64,000 bases of DNA, taken from positions 62,001-126,000 of the forward strand of contig JBAMDO010000580.1 in the NCBI GenBank assembly GCA_037074765.1. The letters are read 5' to 3'. The notes below the pieces were generated by a model. That model saw nothing but the letters and a program-made list of their open reading frames with translations, was not told the DNA's origin and searched no databases. This stretch comes from Mansonella perstans. Lineage: Eukaryota > Nematoda > Chromadorea > Rhabditida > Onchocercidae. The translations under genes were made by a program, and so were the position numbers. Shown here piece by piece: positions 38,645 to 52,100 of the stretch. How positions within the stretch are numbered: position 1 is the stretch's first letter; each line of letters starts with the position of its first letter.

Positions 38645-41600
38645 TTAGGGATGACCAACTACTGGCAACAGTGGATTTGATAATGATGGTGGTCGATTTT
38701 GCAGTTCATTGAAAGCATTTTCCAAGCACCGTCGCAAGTCTGTGTACGATACCACAAGCACATTTTCACCATCACGTGAAACCAACTGAATTTTCTCATT
38801 AACACCAGCATCTAGCTGAAAACAATTTGGTTTCAAAAGCTTTATCTGATCGAATAATTTAAAGTGGTTGAAGTGCACGATATCAAAACTAAATAGCGAT
38901 GGAAGCATGTGATAAATAATCAAACAGGGTTGGAAAATCGGGAAAGAAATAATAAAAGTTAATGCGCAGTAAATCAAACAGCTGATTGAAAATCTGTTTC
39001 TCGAAAAACAATAGCTGATCTGAAATCAGATTGGCAATAACTGAGAATACACCTAACCCAATGTCTAATTAATTTGAAACATGGGAATAACCTTATTCAA
39101 GGATGTGACAATATGTGCCATATCTATCCACGGTTTTCCAGTTTCAGTTATTTGATGAAACAAATAGTCTCGGAATAACTTTAACAAATACCGGTCACCC
39201 GTTTCGCTCCATGACATGTCCATTTGAAACCTGAATTTAAATTTCTTGGAAACTTTGATCAGGCTTTATTTGTTTTGCTATCAAGCGAAGTAAAATATGA
39301 CAACTAGCAGTAGTTGCCATATTTTAAGTGCTCTGAATAATGCCCTAGCACAAATATATTTTTTATTACTTCATCTCTAAGATTTTTCAGTTGTTCAGAA
39401 CAAAAAAGTTCAAGTTAAGATTTGAGCAATGACAAAATATTTGCTCAAAAAATTATGTAATATCCTCCACTATAGTAAAATAACTTACTCCGCCCGTTCA
39501 GTAATAGTATTTAATTTACACAACAATCGAAATAAACGTCCATTTTCCAATTCTTTTGATAATTCGTTTTCCAAAAGGTCATTCTTCATTTGAGTTGTTT
39601 CAAGCTGTGCATAAAAACGAGCACCAATCATTGGCATCACTTCGTTGATAGAATGTGGTCGCTGAGTTGAAGCTTGCAACAAAAGTCTGAAAAAATGGTT
39701 GAAAATCTTTATAAACAGACCATTAGGACTCAGACCATCAACCATTCAACTTTAGATGACCATACCATCAATAACTAAACTTTAAAAATCTATCATGTAA
39801 CTAAAGATTTTTTTTTTCAATTTTTTTCAAATTGCTCCAACTAAAGTGAGTGGAAGACATAAACAGTGCCCAGCACTTAGCATACGTGATAATGTTCTTC
39901 AAATCTGTGGTACATTGCTGATTGATAATACTTATGCTGTTGCTAATATTTTCACGACGTACAGCATTCAGTGAACCCATTGCCAGTGCAATTAGTACAC
40001 GGCCAAGACCGTTCAGATCATCTTGCTGAAAAGACAATACTCAATTCAATTATTACTTATCAAAACGGCAATTGACAATAAATGTTCCTTCCACAATTAC
40101 AGCGATCACTAGCAACTTTATTTGTCTCATCAATAGACCAGCTCACCTGGTATAACTGTATGGTATGATCATTCCCTGGATTGATAATATCCAGAATACC
40201 GCAACTGCTCAACATCACTCTAAAAAAACGCGGTAAAGTTGACTAACGAGTAAATTATAAATTGGATAAGGTCTGCTATATTTCAATAAAAAATATTTTA
40301 GCTTTATTTCACTGTCATTATTTGTTAATCGTATCCATACCTATCAAGTCTTTTAATAGAGGACCTTGAAACATTCATCATTTCTCACTTTTAAAATTCT
40401 TCATACCATAAGCAAAACGAATCAACAGTAGTTTAATAAAATATGCTAGCCTAAAATAAATTCCTTCATAATAATCTCGTTTTTGTTTTCGGAAATGAAA
40501 CATAAGATTATTAAAAAACTTGCTTGGTTTTATCAAAAACAATAATTTTTGATGGATCGACAGTTCGTGCAGCCATACCAGCGGAGTGTATAGCTCTAAG
40601 GGCTGATGATAGTTGCACTATATACGACCACATTAAAGATTCTTGCACCAATGGACCACCTCCAGGAAGATTTGCGATCGGTCCTAATTTTGAAGAACCT
40701 GATAAGACATGAATTCAGTGTATTACAGTAATGGATATATTCCGTACATCTTATATGAGTATATATTTAAAAAACATTCTAGTAAATAATAATCAAACCA
40801 ATCACAGTATACTATTTTTCTCCTTATCAAACCAAACTGGTGTTGGAATCTACAGTAAATCTCGAACACTTTCGTAAACCTCAAACAATAACTCGCAAAT
40901 ATTCAACACGTACACTAATTTTACTTAAGTTTCTTTGCTTGAAATGCTTCTTTAAAAAATCTTCATCTTTTGAGGAGAACTCAAATACAGAAAAATATTT
41001 GCTCTCATTTTTCATTAACATTACACACCAGTAAAGTTTAATAGTAAGAATGCTCTCTTTACTGCACGAAGTATCTTATAAATTAGGTATAGCTCATATA
41101 CCATTCAGTCGATTGTTTAGATGCCGATTTTTCAACGTTTCCGAGAGCGGATGATAATCGTAAGCAAATAGCAGTGCTGAAAAGTTGCACGAAGTTTTTC
41201 TATTGCACAATTCATTCCATTTTAATTCAAAATTTATAGATAAACTTCACTGATATAGTAGTTGAGTGTTTCAACATTTTTAGAGAAAAAAGTTACTTAA
41301 CTTGGTCACAGATTAGTGAGATTATTTCTTATGTTTTTTTCGTACCAAAATCTGAAAAAAGAAAAAAAAACTTGCAGTGATCGCCAAACTGACGAGTCTG
41401 TATAACATCTCTCAGCTGCACAACATTTACATGCATTAATTTCTTCCAGTTATCAGCTAATGACAGTTGTTTCATTGCACTCACTCGAAAATCTGCATGA
41501 ACAGAATAAATAATATTAGAAAACTCGAAAAGCGAAAGTTCAAGATATCTTCCTCAATGATTGTCAATAATATTATGTCTCGAGTTAATAAAAAATGGTT

Positions 41601-44426
41601 ACAACTCAAGTTCGGTGTTTCCAACTGGTTACAAGAACAACACACCTTTTTTCCCACTCAAAAATAAAAATGGCACTCAGAAAAAAAGCTAATTAAAAGT
41701 GATCTGTAAATACGTTTTAAACGATCACACTCTCAACTACCAATTATACCTCTCAAATAAAATTATTGTTTTTCGTAAACTTAAAAAAATAATTGATGTC
41801 TACTTGCTTAAACACCCTGCTGTTTATCGCCATGTTCATTTTTCAATAATTTGCTTAATAAGGTGAACAGATTTGATAACTTAGCTAGCATATTTCAGTA
41901 ATTTATGTAATACTTACCAAAACTTAAGGAACTACTACACAAAGTCTTCTCTCTACTGTGGCTATTTTTAAAAAATCACTTACTGTGAATTCGCCTTAAG
42001 CAGTAGGGCATGCCATCGCGTCCATTGATTGCTTTATAGACTGTTGTGATGTGTGACCCGATGATTCCCCGTTCCATATGGCCGCCCACAAATTTGACAT
42101 TTTCAAGTGGAACCAGATTCTGGAAATATTCGACATTTTGCGGGATATCAGGATAAAGCGACGGCTCTGCGCGACACTGTATAGCAAGCTGTCGTTGCAA
42201 TAACTCCTGAAATTCGTTTTCAAAGATAAGTGTATATATTAACAATTGCATGCACATGCTTGAGCGCAGGCAATAATGTTAGCTGCCAAGTTTTATCCAG
42301 TCGATGAAAACATCGGTAACCAAAGTCATTTTCAAAAAGAATTGGCAAAAAATATATATGCACTGTTTTATTACAAACTTAGTACCATTTTTAGTTCAGG
42401 TGGTGTGAAATATGAAAGTCCTCGTGGTGGTTTATATTTGCCAATATGTGGCAACGGGCCATGATATACAAAATTACCATTTGTTGTCTGAAAAAACTAT
42501 CAGAATTGTATAAGCGAATAATAACGATAATCCTTTAAATGCTCGAACTCAAGACAAACCAAATCGACTAAAAACAAAAAGGAAATAAATAATTACTATA
42601 AAAGCAGCAGATAATTAAATGCAACAAAATGACAACACAAAAAAAAATGACAATATAAGGGACAAAAATAAAGATGTTTCGATGTTCACAATTTACAACC
42701 CTTTCTCCCTTATAGTCTACCTTGTAAGTATCAGCACAGATATATCTGAATACAACAGTTAAATTACATTATCAAAACTGAATAATCTAGAACTAAAGAA
42801 ATTTACCACATATACGCGATCGTCTTTTTGTGGAACAGATGACTGTCCGTCAACAACAGCGGAATTTGCTGTAGTTGGTGTGAAGAAATATGTTGTCCCA
42901 CCAAAATTTTCTTGCTGGAAAATAAAATTATTGAAATGAGGAATAGTTCCAACATCCGTTTCATTTTTTTCTAGCAAAATTTTTCGCAAAAATTTCTTTA
43001 AAAAAAAAAAAAAAAAGAAAAAAAAAACAAACCATATAGTTTGCAGTAGTTTGCAGTGAACCGCAATTTTCTTGGCTTAAGTGACTGTTTGGTCTTATTG
43101 AATCGTGCATTATCGAAGAGGCAGTTAGACCTTGTGTTACATTAGCTCAAAAAGCAAAATAAGAAAAAATAAGCCAAAAACTGAACATACGATCAAACAA
43201 TAAAGGAATTGATATGATGGCTAATAATCAGTATTTCGAACAATAACTTTACAAGTTAAATGTAAATACCTATCAAATATTCCAACTTATCTGAATATAT
43301 CATTACAGATAGTGATCATGAAAATTATCCGGATAAAATCTATGGATAAAATCCGAACGAGTTACTCCACACAGAACAGCAGACTACAGAAGAAAAGCTG
43401 TGCTTTATGACCAGTTATAGCAGTTCTTTGGTAACAGCTAAAGCGCATGACATCAGTACTTACAGTAGTTAAGCGATCGCTGCGATGACGTAGGAAAACC
43501 GTAAGACATTGCCGATAATGATGGGTTTTCTTTTTCATCACTCAATCCCATTGCCGTAAAAGATGTTGTAAAATGCGGTAGCTGCAAAATCAATTCTAGT
43601 AAATTTATAAACAAGATATCAACATAGCTCCATAAATTCAAATATATTAGTAATAAAGACAACATAGCAAAATCATGATCATTTTTCGTGACGTTGATTT
43701 GGAATTACACCTTTGATTATTCCTTGGCGTTTAATAGTTTACTCAATAATTTTTTTTGGCAATACTGTCAACACAATACAATCTCTGTGTACAACTCAGT
43801 CAATAATGAATAATGTCACTCTGTATCAATTTATAAGAAACATTTCTAGGAAACTCTCCATGTTAGATTTCCTGATATTACACCGTGTTTCTGATACTGT
43901 TATATATAAAACATGCAAAATGTAAAAGAAGTATAACCAACATTGCTGGAAAGGGAATTAGAATGATTGTTGAAGGCATAAGGACTGGCTATGGTCGCTT
44001 GATTTGATGGTATTCCTACAAAAAATTTTGATAATCTAGCACAAAACTGCCATATAAACCTAATTATCGATGTCAATTATCGATCAAATAATTGACAAAC
44101 AAAAACTTGTTTAGTTTTTGATCTGACTCATGCAATTCATCCATTTTTCCAGGATCGATTTCTATGACAGACTCATCCTACTGACCCTTTCTTCAATATC
44201 TCAAAAGCATCTAATCAAACTTTCTCTTGCTAGTTCCTTACATACATACCTATAATTTCAAAATTTTGAGGAAATTCTTACGATTAGTCCAACTAGAAGG
44301 TCGAGATACTTGCTGGGTGCTGTTTCCGTGCAGATATTGCGCCAAACGGGAACCTGGAGGTGGTGGATGTTGCTCATAACTGCTGAACAAATCAGAACTT
44401 GCACCGCTTTCACTTCCACTTTGCAT
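38645..44426 (-). CDS. pan-3: PAN3, regulatory subunit of the PAN2-PAN3 poly(A) deadenylase
   Basis: PAN3 is the pseudokinase adaptor that recruits the PAN2 nuclease to poly(A) tails in the cytoplasm. Exons on the minus strand: 44426-44282, 44015-43942, 43581-43464, 43130-43033, 42914-42807, 42487-42386, 42206-41984, 41492-41376, 41176-41102, 40698-40524, 40219-40147, 40025-39886, 39686-39489, 39230-39092, 38815-38645. All phases agree and give 651 residues. Residues 1 to about 215 are Ser/Asn/Pro-rich and probably disordered. The pseudokinase follows, with the markers [14 protein letters not shown] and [20 protein letters not shown]. The C-terminal knob has [46 protein letters not shown] and [16 protein letters not shown]. 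No CCCH zinc finger is seen. Two introns (after exons 8 and 10) use GC donors. The start follows ATTTAG, possibly a trans-splice acceptor. Confidence 0.95.
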
Positions 44427-45174
44427 TACTAAATTATTCGATATTGGAAATGAAATTTAACGCTATTTGTTACGTGTCTTTTATTGAAATCAATAAAATC
44501 ACAGGCGTAATTTTCAGGAAGATGCAAAAAACAATGTTTTATACATTTTCCTGCCTGTCCTATTTGACATATCCTGCAAAGGTCAAATGATCCATACCAA
44601 TCGTTGACCTCCCTAAACTTGACCCATAAAATATCTCAGTGATGAATGCTATGAGATCATCCAATAATTGCTAAAAAGTTATGGCAATGATTCTCCGCGA
44701 CACACACCTATAAAACAAGTATCGTGTAATACGTACTCATCGAATGGATACTACCATCAACGAAGCTAAATTTCATGCGGTCCATCATTCCTCACTTAAA
44801 GGTACTCAACGAAAATCTAACTTAAATTTGTGACACAAAATTGTGAAAAGCAATTGATATTTGCAAAAAAGCTAAAAAATGAATGATTAAGAGAAAATTT
44901 AAGTGAAATTTTGCAAACAATTCATAATAGTACTTCTTTTTTTTTCTATTTTTCCTCTTTTTCTTATCTGAATACATCGCCGGTGATAAGATAGATAGGA
45001 AGATAAGATAATGAAAATAATTGTATTGATAATAGAGCGTTAAGGCATTCCACTCATTCATTACATTCATTAACCTTTAACCTATGTCATTTAATCTATC
45101 TCATCAAAATTTTATCACTCTTATCACATAATTAAGTCTAGAAAAGTTGCATACTGTGCTCAAGAAGCGATATA

Positions 45175-45199
45175 TTTCAAATTTGAAATAGGCGGGAAA
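45175..45199 (-). promoter_or_regulatory. E2F site next to a CHR palindrome (DREAM-type composite site)
   Basis: A 14-base palindrome TTTCAAATTTGAAA (45175-45188) is followed after two bases by GGCGGGAAA (45191-45199). On the minus strand this is TTTCCCGCC, a perfect E2F consensus, then TTCAAA and TTTGAA, the CHR-type sequences read by LIN-54 in the MuvB module. The site lies about 750 bases from the PAN3 start and 990 from the anillin start. Anillin, a cytokinesis gene, is the more likely target. Binding is an inference from motif arrangement. Confidence 0.55.
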
Positions 45200-45576
45200 C
45201 AGCAAGGCTTGCTTGTATCAATCGATGAAAAATGTTTGTTGTTGAGTAGGCGCTAATTATTTGTAAATCTTTTGCGCATTTATAGGATTTGCATTTTTGG
45301 ATTTTGGAAAGTGTGATTTGTTTAATTTTTGGTTATTTTTATGTAAAAGAAAAGTTTTCTGTTAGGCTTGTGGATATTTTGGGATCAGTTCAAGTTTTGA
45401 ATAGTTCATTTTGATTTGACCCAAGAAATATTTGACCTGTTCATATCTGATAGCTTTTACAAGATGAAATGACAATTGTTGCACCATTGATGAATAAATT
45501 TTGATAATAATTTAGCAATGGAGAAGTATATAGATAGAAATTAATGGAAATAAATTTAACTGAGAAACAGTTAGGT

Positions 45577-45730
45577 CATTAATTTTTAAAAATAAGTGGT
45601 CATTTTATTTTAAGTATTGTATTTTGAGGCAAAGATAATTTGCATGTTCGTATTTCATTTTGAAAGCATACGAAATAAGTCAAATACTCATTAATTTTTA
45701 AAAATAAGAGGTCATTTTATTTTTAGTATT
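45577..45730. repeat. Duplicated block upstream of anillin
   Basis: A segment of about 42 bases reading CATTAATTTTTAAAAATAAG, then (T/A)GGTCATTTTATTTT..AGTATTG, occurs at 45577-45620 and again at 45689-45730 with two or three differences. The intervening 70 bases are not repeated. Confidence 0.75.
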
Positions 45731-46188
45731 GAATATATGGGATATCAACTGAATATATGGGATAGTAGCCAAAATATGATATTAATGTCACACATGATTT
45801 TTAATAAAACGTAAGAAGTTTAGGTTACAATGATTCATTGAAGAAAATTTTGCTTACAATAGATTGATTTAAAAATATGTGATTAAGATAGCTTTTGTGG
45901 TTAGTATTATTTAAAATATTAAATCTAAAGAGTTTTTCTCTGAATGTCATCAAATTCATAGCCATATAACGTCATCAGATGAACGTCATTAAACGTCATC
46001 AGATTCGTAACCATATAGCATATCGAAGTTAAGATTATATTTTCTTATGAATTATTAGTTGATAGAGCAAAAATTCCACTCGTCCTTGTGTTTGCATTCG
46101 CTGCTACTACTGCAGCTTTTTTATCTAATACCTCTATTTAAAACTTTTTTAATCATCTACTTTCAAATTTGGAAGCCTAAATAAAGGT

Positions 46189-49100
46189 ATGCTTAATAGC
46201 GAAGATTTGTCGATCAGTATGGAAACAGATGACGCAGAATTGGCAGTAAGTTTTTCTCTCTATTAAAACTGTTCGAGAATACTTTGATTCTGTTTTCATT
46301 TTTATGAATTGCTAACAATCTCTGTCATTTATTGCTCGCAAAGACTTAATTTTCAATATTAATTTAAGTATTTTGAAGTTGTCTGTATAAGTAATGAGAT
46401 TAATTATCCTTGTTTCAATTAGTATTTTAATCAAATTCTTTGCTGAAATGAATAAGCTCATATGGAAGCTGTAGATATGCTAAAATAATATCTAAAATAA
46501 TAAACGGTGACTATTGAGCGATTAATATTCACATGTAATAGAATTTCCAATGTTTGGAAATTCAAAATCTTCTATTTATGCAAATTTCAGAGAATTATGC
46601 AACGTACAAAAGAGCGACAGTTACTCATTGAAAAGGAAAATACATTGTTAGATTACAAAGGTGCTCTTTTTTCCCATTCTATAAAATTCCACTTCAGTAA
46701 AAAAATATTTCTCTTTTGAAGGAATTAATGAAAAGAATTTCGATGCATAATTTCTGAAATGTTTGTTGAAATAATGTAAAAAAAAAAATTCTAGTATTTT
46801 ATTTTCTTCTGAGTTAGCGATTAGAATTATTTTTCTTTTGACTCTTCTGAGTTAGAATTATTTTCTTCTAATTTCTTCTGAATTAGCGATCCTATCATTC
46901 TTATTTTGGTGTAATTGTTGTAAAACTTCTCATTAGTTGACAACAAAGTTTCCAGAAACATCATTGGCACAAATCGGCACTGAATCGGCAACGACGCGTC
47001 CACTCTTAAACAGAAACAGGGAGCAGGACACTCATTCAGTTTATCCAACAAAAGAATTAGAACTAATGAAAAGAATTTCATTGCATGATTTCCAAAATGT
47101 TTGTTTATATAATGTAATTTAAAAATCTTGAAAATAATATGGTGTTAACATGTAATTAGAAAAACGAGAAACGAAACTCAAACTTAAACTGAGGGAACAT
47201 AGGAAACTATTTGGCAATTCATATCTAGCTTTCTGGTATCAGCGCATTGCATTTAAATGTATTATGTTGTTTCAGCAAAGTTCCGATTCACTGCATGATG
47301 ACGTTACGGCAGATAAATCATGTAATGAGAAATTGCGTGCTCGATTTGCTGCTCTTGCTGCTGATGTCGAAAATTTCGAATGCGACATAAAACCTACACG
47401 CTCCAAGGAATCATTTCTCAAAGGGTCCTCACCACGCCTGAGTAGTGGCGATGTAATCTAACTTCTTAACATTCTTCAACTTCTTAGTATTTTGGTTATT
47501 TTGGTTTTAGAGAATAGAATTGAAGTATCTATATGACAAAGATGCAAGCAAAATTTGAAAGTGTTTTATAGCTCAGAAGCATCTGCTTTCCATCTATACT
47601 TACAAATCAATGTTGATCATATTTTTCACTCTCAACGAGGAATGTTTGTTTCTTTTTATGAAATCAGAATTTTTTCCAGACATCTCCAACAGTATTATTT
47701 ACACCTACTGTTAGCTATTATCCAACAGTTTCGATCAGCAAGCTTTCCACTGGTTCCTTGCCTCGGATTGATGAAGGAAAGGCATTGTGCACTCTTGATG
47801 ATGGAACAATAGCATACGCCGATGAATCGTTTGACAAAATAGATGAACAGGATGAGATGACAACAGCGTCAATTGTTTATAAATCATCAGAATCTCCAGA
47901 ATCGAGCAGCTTATTACATAATACTAGCGAAAAACATTTGCAATTTGCAACACCTGTGAGTGAATTCACTAAGATTAATTCTTTACTAGAAAATTGTTCA
48001 TCTTCTTGTGTGAGTTTTTATTTCATTATTCACTTTTATTTTTTTATTACAAACGCGATGGCTGAAACTGATAAATTTAATTTGGGGATTTCATTATAAA
48101 TTTAGATTGTTTGTGAATGAAAATTAAAACAAAAAAGCATCTGCAGTTCAGAGAGTATTTTTTTTTTGTCGTCAAATTTTCATCTCAGTTTCGTGCTTCT
48201 CTTTATCTCTGTAGCGTCCTCAAGAGATGTAAGATTTTTCGTAGGAAGTATTAATTGAAGGAATGGAGAAAAAAAATACGAGTTTTGTTATTTTGTTACC
48301 ATAAAATGCAATTTGAATCTCATTACTTAGAATTTTTCAACTGATATATGCCCTGATAAAGTACAATTGAAGGAAAGCAACAAAAAATCATCAGAATCTA
48401 ATGATAACATTTGTTCCGAGAATGAAGAATATGGAATTCATAAATTTTTTAGAGTAAGTTTGGAATTTTTTTCTTTAGGAAATCATTTAGAATAACAATA
48501 TTCAGATGCGCTTTGAAAAAAGCGCTGAGGTTGAAAATTTGATTTAATAACTGCATTGCAGCGCAAAACGAAAGAATCACCGAAATCTCCAAAAGACGTA
48601 AGCTTTCCATCTTATTTTTGTGCTTTTTTCGTCCTTGAGTTTTTCATACTTTCATTTCGTACCTTATTCTGTGATTTTTATGGAAATACATTTGTCCTGT
48701 TTTGTTTTGGAAAATGATTGTTTTTTCAGAATGCTAACAGTTGTAATAAACAAAATCACAATGATTCGAAGTTAAATAAAAGTAATCCCTTTTTCACTTC
48801 TAAATGTTCTTTAGTCATGCTCGTTGAAATTTAAAATTTTTAGATCTGAGATAATCGGAAAATATAAACAAAAAGTAGAAATTTTATAGAAGGCGTATTC
48901 TGACTGTTTATGAGGTGCAAACATATTAAAAGAAAATATTAAATTACAAAAAATATTCGTACTCTTTTAGCATTTCCACGTACTTCTCCTAACAGTGGCC
49001 GCAGTGATATTGTTAATGAAATTACGGCAGATGCAAACAATGTCACTGCGACAATTCCAGTTGATGGCGATAAACTAACTCACGCAAAGCAAATAGCGAA

Positions 49101-52100
49101 ACAGTAAGACTTCAAAAGTATCTCGGCGAAGAAAGTAGGAAGGGATGTTTAAAATTAAGATGCATGTTTTGGTTAAGTGACAAAAGGATTTTAAGATACG
49201 ATAAAATATTTTCAATCGCTTAGTCAAGTTTTGTGACTACTTTTATGTCGAATAGATAAATAATTTGTATCGCTTCTTTAGCTTTCTTGATGAGTTTTAG
49301 ATTGGTACGTGACTGAATTTTTGAACATCGTAGTAATAAGGTGAATCTCTTGGCAAGGGACCAAATTTTCTCTGAAAAGGTTCATACTTTAAGAGATGAA
49401 CTCACTTATAGATTCGATGAAAAAATTCGCAAGGAAAGATTGCAAGTGAAGCTTGGTTTCAAAATTGGTGCCACACTTTCGAAATTTGGACATCATCATT
49501 CGCAGTCGGTTAGCTCCCTTCTTCGATTGATAGCTGTTTTAATTATTTCTGTGATTCCTATGTTCTGCCTTTTCATATTATTTTTCAGAGGAAAGGATCT
49601 AATTATGCTGAAATTGACACTCGTTCAACAGACGTGAAAAGTTTGCGCGACAGATGGGAAGTGCGTTAGAGCCATACATTTTATTCTAACTTGCTTCTTT
49701 TTTTATCGACCGCATCCATTTGTAATATCTTTAGAAGCATGCTAGTCATACTTTGAGATTTTTTTCACAACATAGTCCCAACAGGGATGCGACAGGTAGA
49801 ATAAGTTTTATTGATAATCATGCTATATCAAATGTTTGTTACAAATATTTCGAGTAGGAATTTAAATTATTTCAAAACATGGATTTTTATTATGATTTTA
49901 TGACGCAAATTTTTTATGTTGAGTGTATCTATTCAACTGTTGGGAACTTACTTTTTCCAGGTTTCTTCTGCTACTGGTACTCCTCTGCATCCAGATAAGG
50001 AGGAAGATGAGCTTTTGCAAGCAGCTATACGGATGGCAAAATCACTGAAGCAAGAAAGGATGCGACCACAATCATACTGTGAATCAAAAAGTGAATTTTT
50101 TTTTTAAAATTTTGTTATTGTCATTGAGCCGAATCATTCGATTCAAATGGGCAATAAAATATGGCGAAATACGGAATCTGAAGTTTGAAATTTAGTTCGT
50201 TTTGTTTTTCAGGTCCAGTTCAAACTTCTGACTTCAGGCCGCTATCAGCAGCTAGTTCCACTTCTTGCATTGTTAGTAAATAAACATTTTGTTTTGCCTC
50301 AGTTGTGTGATCTTAATTAAGTTGCTGGAAAAGAAATCTCATAATGATAGCTCGGTAGGAAAACAAATTTGAAAGCTAAGGGCTTTCATCTTTCGAGAGC
50401 GTAAGATTTGGCTGATGGAAAATGATGTAGTTGTGAATATTTGAAATTTCTTATAAGAGAAGTAGATTTGTGTTGCAAAAATTGCATTTTTTATTTTTCA
50501 TTTCAGCATCCCACTGAAAGCATACTTCAAGGTATCGCAGTTCACAAAAAATATGACACTGTTCAAGAAGAAGTAAGCAAAGCGGTAATCTCCGACGAGA
50601 ATAAAGACGAACCTAATCAACTTATTGATGACGCTTTTCAGTTCATTAATCGAGTAAAAAATTGCTTTAAAAAACTGATTTCTTTCTAAATGAGAGACTA
50701 TGTGCAGAGTGACGATAGCGCGTGTAGTGGAGAAATCTCATATTCGAAGTGAAGTAGAGTTGAAGCCTTCAAAAAAAAATGGGTTACAACAATGTTTTAC
50801 TTTACTATTTTATTACTATTAAGTTGTAAGCTAAATCTTTTGCAGACACCGGACAGAAATTCTTCTCTTATGTCAGCCATCCTCAGTACACCCGAAATTC
50901 GAACTACTTTATCTTCAACTGTATCATCGGCAGAACATGAGAACTTTGAGAGTAGGTTTTCAGCATTTCGAAAAACTTTCTGTACTTCAGATATTAAGAG
51001 TAAATAAATTCTATAGACAAAAATTAAAGGAATGAGTATCTAATTTCGCTAATTTGGTCAATCCTGTACCGTAACGAGATGATTTGTTTCAGCAACGGCT
51101 CCTCTGGCACATTCAGTTTCCTTTTACCGAAAGAAAGAAAAAGAAAATCGATCCGAGAGTGAGACAGTAATGCTTGGGTAATCTTAGGAAATTTTCATAT
51201 TTTTTGTATGACGCATAAGTTCCAAAAGAGGGCGAAAGTATTGTAGCTATTTTATTTACAAATAAGAAATACTGCACCATCTATGAAATGAAATAAAAGC
51301 AATTTGGTTTTTTATTCTGCTGCTTTGCAGAATTCAGCTGGATAGGTTCGCTTGAAAATGAGCAAGTAAGAAAGAGCTTAGGATGATAGGCAACGAGACT
51401 TGCTTCCATTTCCTTGTCCAATAGAAAAGTAACTCTTGCTTGCTAATTTACGCAGTTTTGTCACTGTAAATATATTACAAAAGTGTAAGGAAAATGCAAG
51501 TGAAAATAATAAGAGTTAAAATGTTAAAATGTTAAGATAAACAATAAAATTTAAACAAGAAATTTTTTTAATGTGTATTATTTAGTGGATTATGTGTTAG
51601 ATAGTGTGTGCAACCGCTTGGATATTTTGTTTCGTGATTATTAGACTTTTAATTTAACTTGTTGAATATCTTTTGGTAGTTAGAATCTTCCGCTACATTA
51701 CGCTGAAAAATCCTAGGAGTTTCACTTTTCTGTTTTATTGTTTCTCATCGGTCAAGAAATTATAAATTTGTTACCTATAAAATTTAGATTTAAAAGAAAA
51801 AAATTAAAAATTTTTTTTTGATGACAGGCAATTTACTCCATCATCGTTCAATGATGCTACCGCTCTTAACCGTGCTACATCAAAGATAATCATGAATGAC
51901 CGAGCGAATTTCGAAATCGAGCGAGCACGTTTAGAAAAAGCAATCAGTGTGCAGCAAGAACAGATTGTTCAAGCATCACGTGCGCTGTCATTTTGCCATA
52001 GTACACAAGAATTTCGAGGAAGTCGTGAAGAGGTTCAGGAAACATTGGAAATATTTAATTATTGAAATCTATAAAAGCTTTATTAAATTCAATTAAATTA

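Larger units (their letters stand above)
44427..46188. promoter_or_regulatory. Divergent promoter region between PAN3 and anillin
   Basis: About 1.8 kb separates the two start codons. It contains the E2F/CHR composite at 45175-45199, a duplicated block at 45577-45620 and 45689-45730, a double GAATATATGGGATA motif at 45729-45764, and repeated CGTCAT(C/T)A..ATAGCCATATA motifs at 45945-46022. No gene is supported inside it. Confidence 0.55.

Noticed and set aside
30852..44426. PAN3, the 92-residue gene and calnexin as a nematode operon
   Set aside because: All are on the same strand, but spacings of over 1 kb are much larger than the usual operon gap of about 100 bases, and no SL2-type signal is recognisable.
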